Shown in pieces: positions 33,320 to 34,315 of a stretch of 34,315 nucleotides of DNA. Origin of the DNA: an uncultured Bacilli bacterium (lineage in GTDB: Bacteria; Bacillota_I; Bacilli_A; RF39; UBA660); the NCBI GenBank assembly GCA_944358815.1, contig CALVRX010000039.1, positions 1 to 34,315 on the forward strand, in the 5' to 3' direction. Position 1 is the first letter of the stretch, and each line of letters starts with the position of its first letter. The notes below the pieces were generated by a model. The model was not told the DNA's origin. It was given only the letters and a program-made list of their open reading frames with translations, and ran no database searches. The position numbers were made by a program, and so were the translations under genes.

Positions 33320-34249
33320 TTATCCTAAGGTATATGGATTTGTCTGGTTTCCATTTCCTCCAGTAATTTTGACATTAGAATTTAGATATACAGCTGGAAC
33401 GGTACTCAAAGAGTTGATGGAAGTGTTTTCAGGAATTATTTCACTGAATTGACTAATATATAACACGCTGTCAGAGCTGCCAGCAAGGGGCGTTAAAGTC
33501 CACCATGGATTGATATGCATCCATGTAGTGTTTTTACATGTATTATGATTGTTATTTAGTTTGCTAAAAGTATTACAATCAGTATCTAGATTTGTTCTTA
33601 TATATTCACTTAATGTTGGTAAGGCTATCTTTCCATTCCATTTCTTACTATTTTCATCATTTATCTGATCTGCTAAATCATTATTATTACGTGTTACTGC
33701 GCCTATACTATAATCGTGTGATACTATTTGGCTTTTGGCAGTATTGCTCAAGCTGTTATAATATGTTCCATTTAAATATGTGTTTAATGTGGCAGGGCGT
33801 GACCAATCATTGAAGTTAGCTGCATCCCACGCTATATTTCCTATACTATCTATTTTCATTATTTTTATAGTTCCATCGTCTTCGATTGATATGATTCGCC
33901 AACCGGCTGTTTCATTATTAAATGTCAAATAATTATTTGGATTTTTTCCTCTATAAAAATATCTATCTTCATATTCATCTTTATATAGGCCATCGCCTGT
34001 TGTTACTATTTGTATTTTATCAAGTATTGTACCACCTGATGTTGGTGGCTTAGCTATACAGGTATTATAAAGTTCATCGATAGCTCCTTGTACTTCTGTA
34101 GCACTCATGCCACTTGTAGAATGATCATAGGTTATTCTATTACTTGCGATATAGGTAGCGGCATATACTCCACCTATGCCAAAGACAAATATTCCTAGTA
34201 TTATTCCGATTAAATATTTTTTGGAAAACATTTCGACATTTTTCTTCAT
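33320..34249 (-). CDS. Surface protein with DUF6273-like C-terminus, candidate DGR target
   Basis: A 309-residue protein with N-terminal membrane anchor or signal (KKYLIGIILGIFVFGIGGVYAATYI), a short linker with SGMSATEVQGAIDELYNTC, then a domain starting near 105 (NNYLTFNNETAGWRIISIEDDGTIKIM) that is shared with the pilin-like protein at 11.5-12.6 kb. The C-terminus WWTLTPLAGSSDSVLYIS, then VPAVYLNSNVKITGGNGNQTNPYTL, has the layout of C-type-lectin-fold variable regions in diversity-generating retroelement targets. The coding segment 33462-33492 is unusually GC-rich (about 20 of 31). ATG 34249 follows GGGGAG. Surface binding is inferred. Confidence 0.72.
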   Translation of the reverse strand: MKKNVEMFSKKYLIGIILGIFVFGIGGVYAATYIASNRITYDHSTSGMSATEVQGAIDELYNTCIAKPPTSGGTILDKIQIVTTGDGLYKDEYEDRYFYRGKNPNNYLTFNNETAGWRIISIEDDGTIKIMKIDSIGNIAWDAANFNDWSRPATLNTYLNGTYYNSLSNTAKSQIVSHDYSIGAVTRNNNDLADQINDENSKKWNGKIALPTLSEYIRTNLDTDCNTFSKLNNNHNTCKNTTWMHINPWWTLTPLAGSSDSVLYISQFSEIIPENTSINSLSTVPAVYLNSNVKITGGNGNQTNPYTLG

Positions 34250-34294
34250 TTTTCTACTCCCCTATCTTGTTATTATTTTCTTATATATATTTTA

Positions 34295-34310
34295 ACACTC
34301 ATTTGAGTGT
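34295..34310. repeat. Inverted repeat upstream of the surface protein gene
   Basis: ACACTCATTTGAGTGT, two seven-base arms around two bases. It may be an operator of the surface protein gene or the terminator of a gene beyond the window edge. Confidence 0.45.
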
Positions 34311-34315
34311 AATGC

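Overview
The window is a low-GC (roughly 30%) Gram-positive chromosome segment that uses the standard bacterial code: TGG encodes Trp and TGA works as a stop, for example at the end of the U32 peptidase gene. Gene content points to an uncultured Bacilli/Mycoplasmatota-related gut-type bacterium. It has the Bacillus-like ylbD-ylbE-rsmD order, a T-box on argS, an LtaS-type sulfatase, PrsA, and near-consensus TTGAnn-17-TATAAT promoters almost everywhere. A small acid-soluble spore protein (SspI), YlbD, two YjcZ-like micropeptides and a collagen-like (Gly-X-Y) protein suggest a lineage that sporulates or descends from spore formers. The species assignment is an inference.

Layout. 1-1.1 kb: the 3' end of a collagen-like gene converges on yqeY-rpsU. 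1.1-3.5 kb: a bacteriocin locus with a C39 peptidase/ABC exporter followed by two double-glycine precursor peptides of 44 and 53 codons whose genes overlap (ATGA). 3.5-4.6 kb: ylbD-ylbE-rsmD. 4.7-11.5 kb: cell-envelope genes, namely a TasA-like protein, an LtaS-type enzyme with a membrane partner, a YihY-type membrane protein and a tandem solute-binding/GGDEF protein. Between yihY and the LtaS-type gene lies a possible structured RNA with a potential pseudoknot. 11.5-12.6 kb: a pilin-like surface gene broken by a ten-A homopolymer. 12.7-14.8 kb: U32 peptidase/RlhA-type protein.

14.8-20.1 kb: a surface-fibre module with a DUF5305-like membrane protein, a SipW (ER-type) signal peptidase carrying an unusually large membrane domain, and four TasA/camelysin-like paralogs. 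Each paralog has its own promoter and terminator. A fifth paralog sits alone at 4.7 kb. The likely logic is that SipW processes the 'GYAAF' signal peptides of the TasA-like proteins.

20.3-32.5 kb: mostly housekeeping genes (T-box-argS, two micropeptides, prsA, recX, a FeoA-domain protein, sspI, a membrane protein, dnaE, a ClpX-like AAA+ protein, rpmB, and a two-component system). 32.7-34.3 kb: a free-standing MutS domain I-like protein behind a short promoter-terminator leader, and a surface protein whose C-terminus looks like the variable region of a diversity-generating retroelement target. No reverse transcriptase or template repeat is visible in the window.

Most interesting points: the unannotated two-peptide bacteriocin with a possible AUC start and a self-masking ribosome binding site; the A10 tract that may switch or slip a pilin-like gene; the candidate DGR target next to a MutS-like gene; the candidate structured RNA; and the tandem SipW/TasA-like array.
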